The position numbers were made by a program, and so were the translations under genes. This document shows, one piece after another, positions 1 through 8,219 of a stretch of DNA of 64,000 nt; within the stretch, counting starts at the first letter, position 1; every line of letters begins with the position of its first letter. The notes under the pieces were generated by a model. That model saw nothing but the letters and a program-made list of their open reading frames with translations, had not been told where the DNA came from and made no database searches. The stretch comes from Clostridium sp. (GTDB taxonomy: Bacteria > Bacteroidota > Bacteroidia > Bacteroidales > Muribaculaceae): positions 24,521 to 88,520 of the forward strand of contig JAMPBQ010000003.1 of assembly GCA_023666615.1 (NCBI GenBank), in the 5' to 3' direction.

Positions 1-261
1 CGAATTTTCCTCAATATATATACTCGTAGGAGTTGAATGGATTCCATTAATGCCTTCTACAAATTCGACTTGGCGATGAGCAATTCCTCCGTTGAAAAGT
101 ATACATCCTTTCTTTAATTTAATAACATCAATAGGTACATCTAAAAAAATTGGCATTAAAATAGCATCCTTAAAAGGTAAATATTTAATACAAAAAATAA
201 GAGATCTAATGATTTTGTGAATTTCTGGGATGTGAATCAGAATCCTTCGAATAATATTCAT
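1..261 (-). CDS. Hexapeptide-repeat acyltransferase, N-terminal part (runs off left edge)
   Basis: An open frame of 87 codons starts at the ATG ending at 261 and continues past the window edge without a stop. The translation begins MNIIRRILIHIPEIHKIIRS and continues with a region (..DVPIDVIKLKKGCILFNGG..) that resembles the N-terminus of left-handed beta-helix O-acetyltransferases found in polysaccharide clusters. It lies 55 bp downstream of the FrhB-type gene on the same strand, so it is probably the next gene of the upxY-headed locus and would acetylate a sugar of that glycan. The hexapeptide repeats themselves are outside the window, so the family call rests on the N-terminal pattern and the context. 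Confidence 0.6.
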   Translation of the reverse strand, partial: MNIIRRILIHIPEIHKIIRSLIFCIKYLPFKDAILMPIFLDVPIDVIKLKKGCILFNGGIAHRQVEFVEGINGIHSTPTSIYIEENS

Positions 262-316
262 GCCTCAATTATGTTATATTGGTTTATATTCATGTTATAT
301 GTGAAGTTATCCGAAA

Positions 317-1486
317 TTAATGAACTTTGCATTTTATTGAATTATAAATTTTTGACATAATGGCAACAAACTTAATTAATAATTTATTAATGTTTGAAAT
401 AGTCTTGAGCGATAAACGCGATCGAAGCAAAAAAGGGTCAATCTTTGAAAGGTAGTTCTTTTTTGGGGGAACGGACATTTGTCCTTCTAAACTAACATCA
501 AGCGGTATTTCCGTCAAGTCAATCCTATTGGCAAGAGATTTAAGTATATTGTTCCCTTTTGGCGTTATAGCCAAAACAGCGCTAACCCCCTTTTCGTTAT
601 TGGAGTACATGTCTCCCCATAAGTCTCCTACCCTAATGTCCGCATGTGATTTAATGGCCTTAAATTTACAATCAGAATAACAAGCCTTATTTAAACAATT
701 ATTTGAAAGAAACATTTCAAAGAACAAATCATTGTCATTTCTTAAACTTGACCTATAAATACATTTTTCACTCTTTTTCTCCTTAATGGATATAATCCAA
801 GAGTTATGCCACCCATCGCACTTATTTCTCCAAGAATATTCGTACATCATACTTCCATGAGAAAGAGATATTGATTCTAAATATTTCCTCCACAAGTTCA
901 TAGATGGCACTCCATGACAAAAGAAATCAATAAGTATGAAATTGTCCTGAACATGCATCATATCTATGTATTTCTTTAGTGATGCTATTTGGCATGGAGT
1001 CCCAATAACGACGTATTTATTTTTCAGATTAAACTTTATAAAAGCATCAAATGTATAGCTTTGAATATATTTAGAACCAATGCTTTGCCTAAAATCATCT
1101 TCGGACTCTGAGATAAAATGTTCAGCCCTGGAAATAAATGAGTTATATCTAACACCACAAGCATTGTATCCTAAGCAAATTAAATATTTTGCGATTTCAA
1201 ATATAACACCACCAGATGAACTTTTTTTTCTTGTATTATTATCTTTGCTCCAGCCAGCATAGCTTATAATTTGTAAGTTATTTACAGAAATAGTATCATC
1301 AACAAAGGAACAAACCTTAATACACACCCCACAATCTACACATTGATCTTGATTAATAATTTGGGGTTGATAGAACCCATTTTTATTTTCTTTTATGGTT
1401 ATGATTTTACGTGGACATGAAATCGCACAAACTCCACACCCATAGCAATTTTTAAGCTTTGAAATATTACTTTTTCTATCCTTCAT
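317..1486 (-). CDS. 4Fe-4S ferredoxin / coenzyme F420 hydrogenase beta-subunit family protein (FrhB-type)
   Basis: 389 residues. Two ferredoxin clusters open the protein: CysxxCysxxCysxxxCysPro at residues 14-24 and CysxxCysxxCysxxxCys at 49-59. They are followed by FrhB/FdhB-type motifs including GTPCQ near residue 160, FFCHGVP, and the Cys-rich segment CYSDCKFKAIKSHADIRVGD. Proteins of this architecture are common in bacterial exopolysaccharide clusters, often beside polysaccharide pyruvyl transferases, where their redox role is not established. No F420 pathway is visible here, so an F420-dependent reaction is unlikely. It starts 10 bp after the flippase stop and is clearly co-transcribed with it. 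The family is sure; the reaction is unknown. Confidence 0.8.
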   Translation of the reverse strand: MKDRKSNISKLKNCYGCGVCAISCPRKIITIKENKNGFYQPQIINQDQCVDCGVCIKVCSFVDDTISVNNLQIISYAGWSKDNNTRKKSSSGGVIFEIAKYLICLGYNACGVRYNSFISRAEHFISESEDDFRQSIGSKYIQSYTFDAFIKFNLKNKYVVIGTPCQIASLKKYIDMMHVQDNFILIDFFCHGVPSMNLWRKYLESISLSHGSMMYEYSWRNKCDGWHNSWIISIKEKKSEKCIYRSSLRNDNDLFFEMFLSNNCLNKACYSDCKFKAIKSHADIRVGDLWGDMYSNNEKGVSAVLAITPKGNNILKSLANRIDLTEIPLDVSLEGQMSVPPKKNYLSKIDPFLLRSRLSLKTISNINKLLIKFVAIMSKIYNSIKCKVH

Positions 1487-1496
1487 ATTATGTAAA

Positions 1497-3041
1497 TCAA
1501 CAATTGTCAGTTATTCCATTTAACCGGGAAAATATTGACTTTAGTTTATTTGTGAAGAATATTCTCTCCTGCATAGATAGACCAAATTTATAGCAACAAT
1601 ATAATGTCCAGATAATTGAAATTAATGATATTATAATGAATCGTACAATGCCTGGATGAAAAAATTGCGATGCTAAAGCGGGTATAACAAAAGATGCTAT
1701 GGATACAATTAGACAGGGTTTAAGGCTATTTGAAATATATATTTTTATATTTAGATTTATCAAATCTTTAAGATTATACAGAAAAATAAAGTTTAAGAAA
1801 AAGAAAAATATGATACAAATAATATAAGAGGACCAAACGGGAAATCCCACTTTATATGATATCCATACTAAGGGGAATATTAACCCGGTAAAAATAGCAT
1901 TTTGTATATTGACTTTTTTTAAGTGGCCATCGGCCAATATCAATTGAAATAATTGATTGCTAGAAATTGCTGTTAAAGATTCAAATAGCGTAAATCTTAA
2001 AAATAATGATGCATACGGTGGCACCTCGCCTAACCATAATTCTAACAATTCATTGGCAGACATAAATATTGGAACTATAAACACATATGTCATTAGCCAA
2101 GTAAACTTTGCGCCTCTGGTTGTTAATAATATGGCTTCATCAACTTTGCCTGAGGCATAGTTTTTTGTTATTTGTGGAGTAAAGGAAACTGTAAAATTCC
2201 TCACAAAACTTTGGACTGAACTATTAACAGTCGTCGCAATTGCGCGAGAGGCGTTAAATACAACCCCAAAGTAGACGTTAACCAATAAGTTAATGCCAGT
2301 AGTCGCTAATATCCAGGTGCTATTATTTAGCAGGTTCCATCCACTAAATTTTGTTAAATCTTTTATTAGATTCTTATCAAACAATTTTATGCAATATTTT
2401 GCCGACTTAAAATTCGTTCCACAATACCAGCGATAAAAGATGAATGTGCCTAATGATACCAAAACCTGAAGTATAGCTAAAAGAATTAATCGATCGCCTT
2501 TAAAACATAATATAACGTAACAAATTGCCAATCGAAATATGACATCCACGATGCTCACATATGCATAAATCGACATCCTTTCATGAGCTATAATAAGAGA
2601 ATTATAAGGGGCCCCGATTAATCCTAAGACAAGGTTTATTAAGGAACATTGGAAAACCCAATTTGCGGCATGCATTCTCCCAATTGGAATGTTCGCTATC
2701 GTATTTAAGAACCATAAGCCACATATTTCCAAGATTATCACTGCTAATAATGACATTATTATTTGTGCATTAACTGCAGTTGAGAACATGACGCGAAGAT
2801 AATTTTCATCTCCCCTTCCCAGTGTAAACGTTATATACCGACTTATGGCGACAGACATAGATATAGTTACAATAGAGCTCATTGCAACTATCCCCCCGAC
2901 TACAGCATTTATACCATAATTGTCAACGCCTAAGGCCTCTAACATAATTCGGCTTGTATATAGTCCTACCAATAATGTTATAAGTGTTCGAAAATATAAC
3001 ATTAAAGTATTTTTTGCTATGCGTCTATTGCATTCTTGCAT
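1497..3041 (-). CDS. Wzx-type polysaccharide flippase (MOP/MATE superfamily)
   Basis: 514 residues, strongly hydrophobic along its length with about 12-14 predicted membrane segments. The N-terminus (RRIAKNTLMLYFRTLITLLV then TSRIMLEALGVDNYGINAVV) is the signature of Bacteroidota lipopolysaccharide/O-unit flippases, which move undecaprenyl-linked repeat units across the inner membrane. It is a clear paralogue of the flippase at 53771-55303, with the same opening motif, the same AANWV(F/L)QFS segment and the same C-terminal FGLS.xERxFF element, but the two differ too much to be a recent duplication. Codon use is AT-rich compared with the housekeeping genes. It lies downstream of upxY and the two unknown genes. 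Confidence 0.88.
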   Translation of the reverse strand: MQECNRRIAKNTLMLYFRTLITLLVGLYTSRIMLEALGVDNYGINAVVGGIVAMSSIVTISMSVAISRYITFTLGRGDENYLRVMFSTAVNAQIIMSLLAVIILEICGLWFLNTIANIPIGRMHAANWVFQCSLINLVLGLIGAPYNSLIIAHERMSIYAYVSIVDVIFRLAICYVILCFKGDRLILLAILQVLVSLGTFIFYRWYCGTNFKSAKYCIKLFDKNLIKDLTKFSGWNLLNNSTWILATTGINLLVNVYFGVVFNASRAIATTVNSSVQSFVRNFTVSFTPQITKNYASGKVDEAILLTTRGAKFTWLMTYVFIVPIFMSANELLELWLGEVPPYASLFLRFTLFESLTAISSNQLFQLILADGHLKKVNIQNAIFTGLIFPLVWISYKVGFPVWSSYIICIIFFFFLNFIFLYNLKDLINLNIKIYISNSLKPCLIVSIASFVIPALASQFFHPGIVRFIIISLISIIWTLYCCYKFGLSMQERIFFTNKLKSIFSRLNGITDNC

Positions 3042-3134
3042 ATAAAATAAATTATCCCTTATTGAATTGGCAAATTAATAAGGTTTTTATGGTCGTAGTC
3101 GACTGAGGTTATGTCGCACCTCCAGTCTTGATTG

Positions 3135-3293
3135 TCAAGATATTATAGTCGTGTGAAAGCCTTCAATTGATGCGATGTGCCAAGCTGGTTGCTTCACATC
3201 TTGCCATAAAATCACATCGTAGGTGTTGTCGTCTCCCTTTGTACAAAAGAGTTCGTTTGCTATAGTAAGAATATCCTTCAGTTTTCTGGTCAT
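3135..3293 (-). CDS. Possible small protein of 52 residues in the upxY operon
   Basis: In the 283-bp gap between the 271-residue gene and the flippase, the minus strand holds an ATG-initiated frame of 52 codons (MTRKLKDILTIANELFCTKG...) ending in TGA. Its composition is protein-like: acidic and aromatic residues, a plausible helix at the start, and a WQDVKQPAWHIASIEGF segment. It starts 31 bp after the upstream stop in the same direction. I do not recognise a family. It may be a genuine small gene or the remnant of a longer one; the AT-rich background makes chance ORFs of this size possible. Confidence 0.4.
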   Translation of the reverse strand: MTRKLKDILTIANELFCTKGDDNTYDVILWQDVKQPAWHIASIEGFHTTIIS

Positions 3294-3324
3294 ATCTGTA
3301 TGCTTATGCAATCAACTCGTTTCG

Positions 3325-4140
3325 TCATGCCATTGTCAACTCTATGGCCTTCACAAAGTATGGATGAGTGTCCGGACGTGACGCTATCTTTGCCAAAATT
3401 TGAGCCCACATTGAATCATTCCGCTCATATTCCTTTGTGTTGGCAAATGGGATAGAGGCTATAAAATCAGCATAGGCCCAAAGGATGTCTGTATCAGCCG
3501 AATCAATTTGCTCTTCCGCCATAGTGTAGGAGCTGACCCATTGGGCTTTTGTTTTTGCTTCATCCTTTTTGCTCAGATATGTGGAGAGATCTGCATTGAG
3601 CAGATATGAGAGCCGTCTATATGTCTCCGATTTTGGTATGTTCTTGAAATCACCATACTTTGTCAGTTCATCTAGCCACGATGACATTGCTTTTATGGCA
3701 TATTTAGCATATCGCTCTTCAAGATTGTGTATATTGCGGTCTGTTTCCGAAAGCAAGAGTAACGCGACATCAGTTTGGGAAATTGATTTGTCCCCTTTTG
3801 CCCAACGGTCGGCAGTTTTTAACTTGACTTCGCGAAGAAAGTCAAAGCAGGAGACGCCATGTCCTATGTGATAAAAGAGGCCGTATGACTGAAGAAGCCG
3901 TGGAATATCTCCTAAATTTGAAGACGAGGAAGTGCCTCTGAGGATAGACTCTATTAGAATCCTGACTTCACTGAGCCATGAAAGACACTGATGGCTAATC
4001 TCACGAATCGTCGGTGTGTCCTTTGCCCGGAAGTTGAAGCCATCCTCACATTCATAAATCTCGCAAAGCAGCGATTGGTAGGCACAAACTTCATCTACGT
4101 TATTATAATCAATGCCTTCTGCAGGAATAATTACCGTCAT
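3325..4140 (-). CDS. Unrecognised 271-residue protein, upxY-linked
   Basis: I do not recognise this protein. It has no signal peptide or membrane segment and is predicted mostly alpha-helical, with repeated helices such as the one around WLDELTKYGDF and a serine-rich turn (TSSSS) near residue 70. It begins 1 bp after the preceding 258-residue gene stops, so the pair is translationally linked. Both sit directly behind upxY and in front of the transport and biosynthesis genes of the polysaccharide locus, the slot that in Bacteroides is often held by regulatory upxZ-type genes. Length and sequence do not look like UpxZ. A regulatory or structural role in the locus is inference from position only. 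Confidence 0.75.
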   Translation of the reverse strand: MTVIIPAEGIDYNNVDEVCAYQSLLCEIYECEDGFNFRAKDTPTIREISHQCLSWLSEVRILIESILRGTSSSSNLGDIPRLLQSYGLFYHIGHGVSCFDFLREVKLKTADRWAKGDKSISQTDVALLLLSETDRNIHNLEERYAKYAIKAMSSWLDELTKYGDFKNIPKSETYRRLSYLLNADLSTYLSKKDEAKTKAQWVSSYTMAEEQIDSADTDILWAYADFIASIPFANTKEYERNDSMWAQILAKIASRPDTHPYFVKAIELTMA

Positions 4141-4141
4141 A

Positions 4142-4918
4142 TTATGCAGATAAATTCTCGTATTTGTTTGTGATTTTGTCTATCCGAGAATAGACTTTAC
4201 CTGCAATTGAGTTGAGCCGGACAACGGGCAAAGGCAGATTGACCGTCAACGATTTGCAGGTAATCAGCTTGTCAGTCAGTTTTTTTATCTTTTGACGGCG
4301 GTCAGGATCGCTATTGCAAAAAGCAACTACGGCAAGGAGATTGGCTATTTCTGAAATGTTGCTTTCTGCCAAAGCCTTGTAGAACAAGCTTTCATAGAGA
4401 TCCATTACGGCTCCATACTGTTTGCATGTGCCCAAAGAATCAATATCAAAAAGGATGCTCATGTCAAAAGCTGTATGTGCCTCGAGCAAAAGACAGTCAA
4501 TATCTTCCCTGATATTGTCAGAACCGGAATCCAAAAGATTGTCCAACCGATATTTTTGTGAGAGTGTAAGATTTTGACTGTTAACTAGCTCCCTATGATT
4601 ATCAATGACAAAACCGCAGTCGACATTGCCTAGCGTTGTAGCGATATTTTTCAAATGATTGAGTACGCAAATCTTTTCATCAAGACTCTCGACTAACTCG
4701 TATCTATTGGAGAGGATCATTGAGATTCGCTCAAAGCGGTCACGACAAAGTTCATTGAGGATTGGTTCGCATTCTTCCCATCCAACTTGCGCCAATTGTA
4801 GGCGAAGATAGAATATGGCTTCAAGGGCGTATAACGTTGGTAAGGACATATTTTCTCCAATTTCCAATTCTATGAAATCGCCGATTATATAATCTTTAAT
4901 TGTTGTATTTACACTCAT
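4142..4918 (-). CDS. Unrecognised 258-residue protein, upxY-linked
   Basis: An acidic, leucine-rich and apparently all-helical soluble protein without signal peptide or membrane segments. It has no motif I can assign. It follows upxY by 13 bp and precedes the 271-residue unknown by 1 bp, so upxY and both unknowns form one tight transcription unit. The helical, repeat-like character would suit a protein-interaction scaffold, but this is not shown by any family match. No paralogue was seen in the second polysaccharide locus of the window, whose head gene is a recombinase-NusG fusion instead. Confidence 0.75.
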   Translation of the reverse strand: MSVNTTIKDYIIGDFIELEIGENMSLPTLYALEAIFYLRLQLAQVGWEECEPILNELCRDRFERISMILSNRYELVESLDEKICVLNHLKNIATTLGNVDCGFVIDNHRELVNSQNLTLSQKYRLDNLLDSGSDNIREDIDCLLLEAHTAFDMSILFDIDSLGTCKQYGAVMDLYESLFYKALAESNISEIANLLAVVAFCNSDPDRRQKIKKLTDKLITCKSLTVNLPLPVVRLNSIAGKVYSRIDKITNKYENLSA

Positions 4919-4931
4919 AGGGTCATTTGTT

Positions 4932-5540
4932 CTAATGTTTCACTGCGCAAGTCATCACATCCTTGGGATTGATTTCCACGTATGCGCAGCCAAGGGAATC
5001 AACATTTATGTAAAGATGGCTGGTCTGACTTTCTGTGTCTTTTAGCACTACGCCAATTAGTCCTTTAAATGGTCCTCGCCTAACCTTCACTAGGTCGCCC
5101 TTGACAAATCTTTCAGTAAATGAAACATTGGCATCTGGCACGTCGAGCATAAACTTTAGTTGTTCCATTTCAGAATCAGGCACAACTGCCAATGGTCTTG
5201 TAACTGAATTTACCAATATCCCTGCCTTGTTTGTCATAAAGCGGAAGATAAAGGGCAGGCTCACAATCTCCCGCCGTTCACGTTCGGTGCAATGTATGAA
5301 AATCTTAGCGGGAATCATCACCTTCTTCACTTTGACCTTTTTGCCATTGGCCCGTATGCGGATCTCTTCCTGTATTGGAACGTAATTCTCTACGTTCATT
5401 TTAGTGAGTTTTTCGCTGCTGGATTTCTCCGAGCGGTTGTTTACAATAGCAATAAACCACTTGGTCTCGGATACGCCTACGGCGTCGTCAGTGACTTTAG
5501 CCGCTGTCGCAACGTTATTTATATTTGTTCCAACATTCAT
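4932..5540 (-). CDS. upxY: UpxY-family transcription antiterminator (NusG paralogue)
   Basis: 202 residues with a NusG N-terminal domain (about 26-130, opening KWFIAIVNNRSEKSSSEKL with conserved Trp28, and PAKIFIHC in the core) and a KOW domain (about 145-197, FVKGDLVKVRRGPFKGLIG). A short variable N-terminal tail precedes the NGN domain. In Bacteroides, UpxY proteins bind RNA polymerase and prevent premature termination in the leader of their own capsule operon, each acting specifically on its own locus. It is the first gene of the minus-strand polysaccharide locus, only about 30-60 bp from the repeat-flanked promoter-like segment at 5571-5776. Family assignment is firm; locus specificity is by analogy. 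Confidence 0.9.
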   Translation of the reverse strand: MNVGTNINNVATAAKVTDDAVGVSETKWFIAIVNNRSEKSSSEKLTKMNVENYVPIQEEIRIRANGKKVKVKKVMIPAKIFIHCTERERREIVSLPFIFRFMTNKAGILVNSVTRPLAVVPDSEMEQLKFMLDVPDANVSFTERFVKGDLVKVRRGPFKGLIGVVLKDTESQTSHLYINVDSLGCAYVEINPKDVMTCAVKH

Positions 5541-5570
5541 ATATTAATATGATAATGATGGTTCATTTTT

Positions 5571-5601
5571 AGTGTCTCTTGGCAAGAGATTTGGATGGAT
5601 G
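5571..5601. repeat. 31-bp repeat with 15-bp palindromic core, left copy
   Basis: The core TCTCTTGGCAAGAGA at 5575-5589 is a palindrome apart from its central base. The copy at 5746-5776 has the opposite central base, so the two cores are exact reverse complements of each other. The flanks, however, match in direct orientation (28 of 31 positions identical over the whole unit). The pair brackets about 145 bp upstream of upxY. It could be an inversion site or a duplicated operator. Confidence 0.75.
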
Positions 5602-5727
5602 ACAACTATGTGTTTATCAAACAGATGGAATCATGCCATTAATGCTTTTACTAAACAAACTAGATTTATGTCGCTCTAGGAAAGATGATTTAACAGCCCA
5701 AACACACGATATTCCAATATTTTTTAT

Positions 5728-5735
5728 TAACTTTG
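5728..5735 (+). promoter_or_regulatory. Promoter -7 box (TAACTTTG) inside the repeat-bracketed segment, pointing away from upxY
   Basis: TAACTTTG matches the Bacteroidota TAnnTTTG -7 consensus exactly and is oriented rightward, away from upxY. No convincing TTTG -33 element lies 19-21 bp upstream. On the minus strand of the same segment I found no equally good box facing upxY. If the segment between the repeats inverts, this box would face upxY, so the present orientation would be OFF. This is inference from orientation alone. Confidence 0.5.
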
Positions 5736-5745
5736 CAGTCACAAA

Positions 5746-5776
5746 AGTATCTCTTGCCAAGAGATTTGGATAGATG
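5746..5776. repeat. 31-bp repeat with 15-bp palindromic core, right copy
   Basis: The core TCTCTTGCCAAGAGA at 5750-5764 is the exact reverse complement of the left core. The unit differs from the left unit at only three positions when aligned in direct orientation. The right boundary of this unit is 35 bp from the left end of the decayed IS element, so the IS landed immediately beside this control region. Confidence 0.75.
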
Positions 5777-5811
5777 CTAAACAAATTATTCACGATGTGG
5801 TTGTCTCGCTT

Positions 5812-7141
5812 TGGAAAAAGTTGACTCATAAGAGAGTCAAAATATGATAAAATTTCATAGTCTGCCGAGAAAAAACAACAAGCAATAGGAGAAGAGGTAC
5901 TTGGCCTATACGCGGAAACAGATTTCAGTTATGGCGAAATTGTGGAGGAAAATGGTGAACAGGTCCGCACGGTTGAATATATATTGTGTGTAACTTTGCG
6001 TCAGAACTACCAAATGTGCCGACAATGAGAAAGAAAAAGAGTGAAGACAGCACGGAGGACTATGGCAAACTGCGAGCTGAAGTCACTCGCTTACGCTAAG
6101 AACTGCGACAAGAGAAAATGCGAACCGAAACGCTTGAGGCCATGTTAGATGTCGCAGAGGGGATTGTTAAACGTTCCAGTGCGAAAAAAGGTGACGCCAA
6201 ACAGTGGAACGTCTGAACTCACAAAGTTCCGGCCGCTATGCGATGTCGGAGCTGTGCGGACTGTCTGACAAGTGCAAACAAGTTTATTACAAGCATGATG
6301 AAGATGTTGAGCTACGCAAGATGGCATTAGAGGATTTTGCAACCAATATATGCGCCATGTAAGAGCCAAAAATCTCGGCTTAGGAGGATAATGTATCGCA
6401 GAGATTTAGGTGAGGTGGCGTCAATTGGCAGAGACTGTTTCTGTGGCATCTTTGATTGTCTCGGGTTTAAGACACGCTGTCGTAAGCGCAGCATAAGGAC
6501 GACTGATTCCCTCCATGACAACCCTTTGTGCCCAAACCTAGCCAAGGTTCTTATCCCACTTTGATTATGTGAGTTAATAGTGGGGGACATAACTTATATT
6601 CCGCTGATTGACAGTGTTACAGATGGGCGCGTGTTCTGTTATGCCAGCCCCTTGCTTGACTTATACGGCAAGGTCTTTTTAGGGTATAGCGTCGGGGAAA
6701 AATTATCAGCCGTTTATCCCATAAAGGCTTTGGAAATGACTATAGAGTTCATGTACGCTGTTATTTAGACCTGTCACGGCTAATCCCGAAGCCGAATGAA
6801 TAAACAATACACCAAAAAGCGAACTATTCAAAGATATTATATTCAATAATATAGGTCAAGTTTGCGAAGCTATGGACAAAGTAGTGCTGTTTTAAAACCG
6901 TGAACGCCCCTATCGCAGCATCGAAATGCGCACGACATTGGATGCGATAGGCTTCACAGGAGGCTTCAAACGAGTGTGGATAAGCTATTGTGAAAATGCC
7001 ATTGACAAAATGTGGCAAGGAGACGCACTGCCTTAAAAATTTTTTTAACTCCGCCCAGGATAGGACTCGGTTAGCCAACCTTTCCCATAGAAAGAGTCCG
7101 TAATTATCAGTAAACGTATCAAATCGAGTCAACCTTTTCCA
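5812..7141 (+). mobile_element. Decayed IS3-family insertion sequence, about 1.33 kb
   Basis: Terminal inverted repeats are visible: TGGAAAAAGTTGACTC at 5812-5827 and GAGTCAACCTTTTCCA at 7126-7141, which match as inverted repeats with one difference over 16 bp and start TG / end CA as is usual for IS3 elements. The length fits a two-ORF IS3 element. No target-site duplication is seen next to the ends, which agrees with an old insertion or later rearrangement. The left end can also form a small hairpin (TTGACTC / GAGTCAA at 5821-5840). The transposase inside is inactivated. Confidence 0.7.
5861..7036 (+). pseudogene. IS3-type transposase remnant (orfA and orfB, many frameshifts and stops)
   Basis: Reading in three plus-strand frames gives consecutive pieces of an IS3 transposase. 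These are an orfA helix-turn-helix part (5861-6029), a coiled segment with heptad leucines and EKMRTETLEAMLDVAEG (from 6024), an orfB start (SRYAMSELCGLSDKCKQVYY), the first part of the DDE domain (VGDITYIPLID, then LDLYGKVFLGYSVGEKL near 6655), and the C-terminal NRERPYRSIEMRTTLDA with WQGDALP ending at 7036. Internal stops and frame changes occur throughout, and the middle of the catalytic domain with the second Asp and the Glu appears deleted around 6770-6830. It cannot encode an active transposase. Confidence 0.72.
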
Positions 7142-7184
7142 GGAACGGACAGGTATACGTTAGCATAGGTGTTGGGAATAGATG

Positions 7185-7988
7185 GATTATCGGTACTTGG
7201 CGTGGAGGGCGTCTTCGTTCATTCTTTTTGCGTAGGAAGAGTAGCTTTTTTCCAAACTGTCAAAGACTTTCTTTAGCCGGAATGAATAGGGCAGGATCGC
7301 GCTGACGATATCTTTTGTCTCCTGAGAATTTTTTGTGATTGTTTATGAGGTTTTCTTTTATTTCGTCAATGACGCCCCATTTCCCAACAGCATTTCTATA
7401 GCATTTGATTAAAGCCCCCTCAATGGATTTTTCGCTCTTGATCTATGGAATATTCCTAGCGGCATAAGATATGATGAAATTAAGAAAGATTTCAGCCGAA
7501 ATCATTAGTGTGTTGTTAAAATTTTGGATACAGATAGATTTTCTTGGGGGTGGTAGAATTCTCCGCCGGAGATGTCATAGAAGCGGTCAAAGAAGTCTTT
7601 GGGTTTCACGATGACTGATTTCTTCTTTTCGGCTCGGTTTGTGCCGGCTCCGCTGCTTGGGCATTGAAAGTGTCGAGAATCCTAACAATCTTATCCTGCA
7701 CCTCAATGGGTGGAATGGGGACTTATTTCGGTGCGGAGCTTGTTTTCGTGCTCGACGATGCGGGTTTTAGGTTCCCATCGGAAATGCGGCGTATTCAAAG
7801 TGGGTTTCACCAACTTCGCGTTGTATCTTATTGATATAAGTAGTGATGTTCTCCGATATAAAGAGGTGAAACAAAATTTCGAGTACGTATGACTTGAAAT
7901 CCCAGTCATCGACCGAATTGCGGAGGTCTTTGGTGGTGGCCCAGATCTCCTTGAAATGTTCTTGTTTCGGTTGGGTACTAGTAGCCAT
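7185..7988 (-). pseudogene. Fragments of a type I restriction-modification locus (hsdM start, hsdS end)
   Basis: From the ATG ending at 7988 the minus strand encodes an HsdM-like N-terminus: IWATTKDLRNSVDDWDFKSY and then FHLFISENITTYINK, the conserved opening of type I DNA methyltransferase subunits. It stops after 73 residues at 7767. Between 7716 and 7606 another frame reads IPPIEVQDKIVRILDTFNAQ, the signature close to the C-terminal end of HsdS target-recognition subunits. Further fragments to about 7185 are protein-like but not identified. Most of hsdM, most of hsdS and all of hsdR are missing, so the system is dead. The fragments are collinear on one strand, pointing to internal deletions. 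Confidence 0.65.
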
Positions 7989-8137
7989 GGTTGTTCCTTT
8001 AAGATGTTGTTATGCAAAAGTGCGAAATTTATTATACAAATCATTGTTTTGCGCAAAGATTTGATAGCCCCAAAGCACGACACAATAAACACAAATCTAC
8101 ACTCGTTTTATTCATTTTTACGTTATTTTCCCATAGT

Positions 8138-8162
8138 TCTACTTTCCACGCTGGAAAGTAGA
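8138..8162. repeat. Perfect 11-bp inverted repeat with 3-nt loop
   Basis: TCTACTTTCCA at 8138-8148 and TGGAAAGTAGA at 8152-8162 are separated by CGC. The stem is perfect but no U-run follows on either strand, so it is not a standard intrinsic terminator. It lies downstream of the AbiEi gene and upstream of the hsdM fragment; the rest of 7989-8219 shows no gene beyond a nine-codon toxin remnant. It may be an operator or a scar of a lost element. Confidence 0.45.
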
Positions 8163-8219
8163 GAAGATCCGCAATGGAAAAATCACGGTCGGCTTATTTT
8201 TTGTCTGCCTGAAACTTCA

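Noticed and set aside
317-1486. True F420-dependent hydrogenase subunit
   Set aside because: No hydrogenase, F420 biosynthesis or energy-conversion genes are nearby; the setting is a polysaccharide locus, so only the domain family is used.
5617-5829. 70-codon minus-strand frame across the repeat-bracketed segment
   Set aside because: It runs through both the promoter-like segment and one 31-bp repeat and into the IS end; no motif supports coding.
7989-8219. AbiEii toxin gene downstream of AbiEi
   Set aside because: Only nine codons follow the ATGA overlap before a stop, and no frame resumes a nucleotidyltransferase motif.
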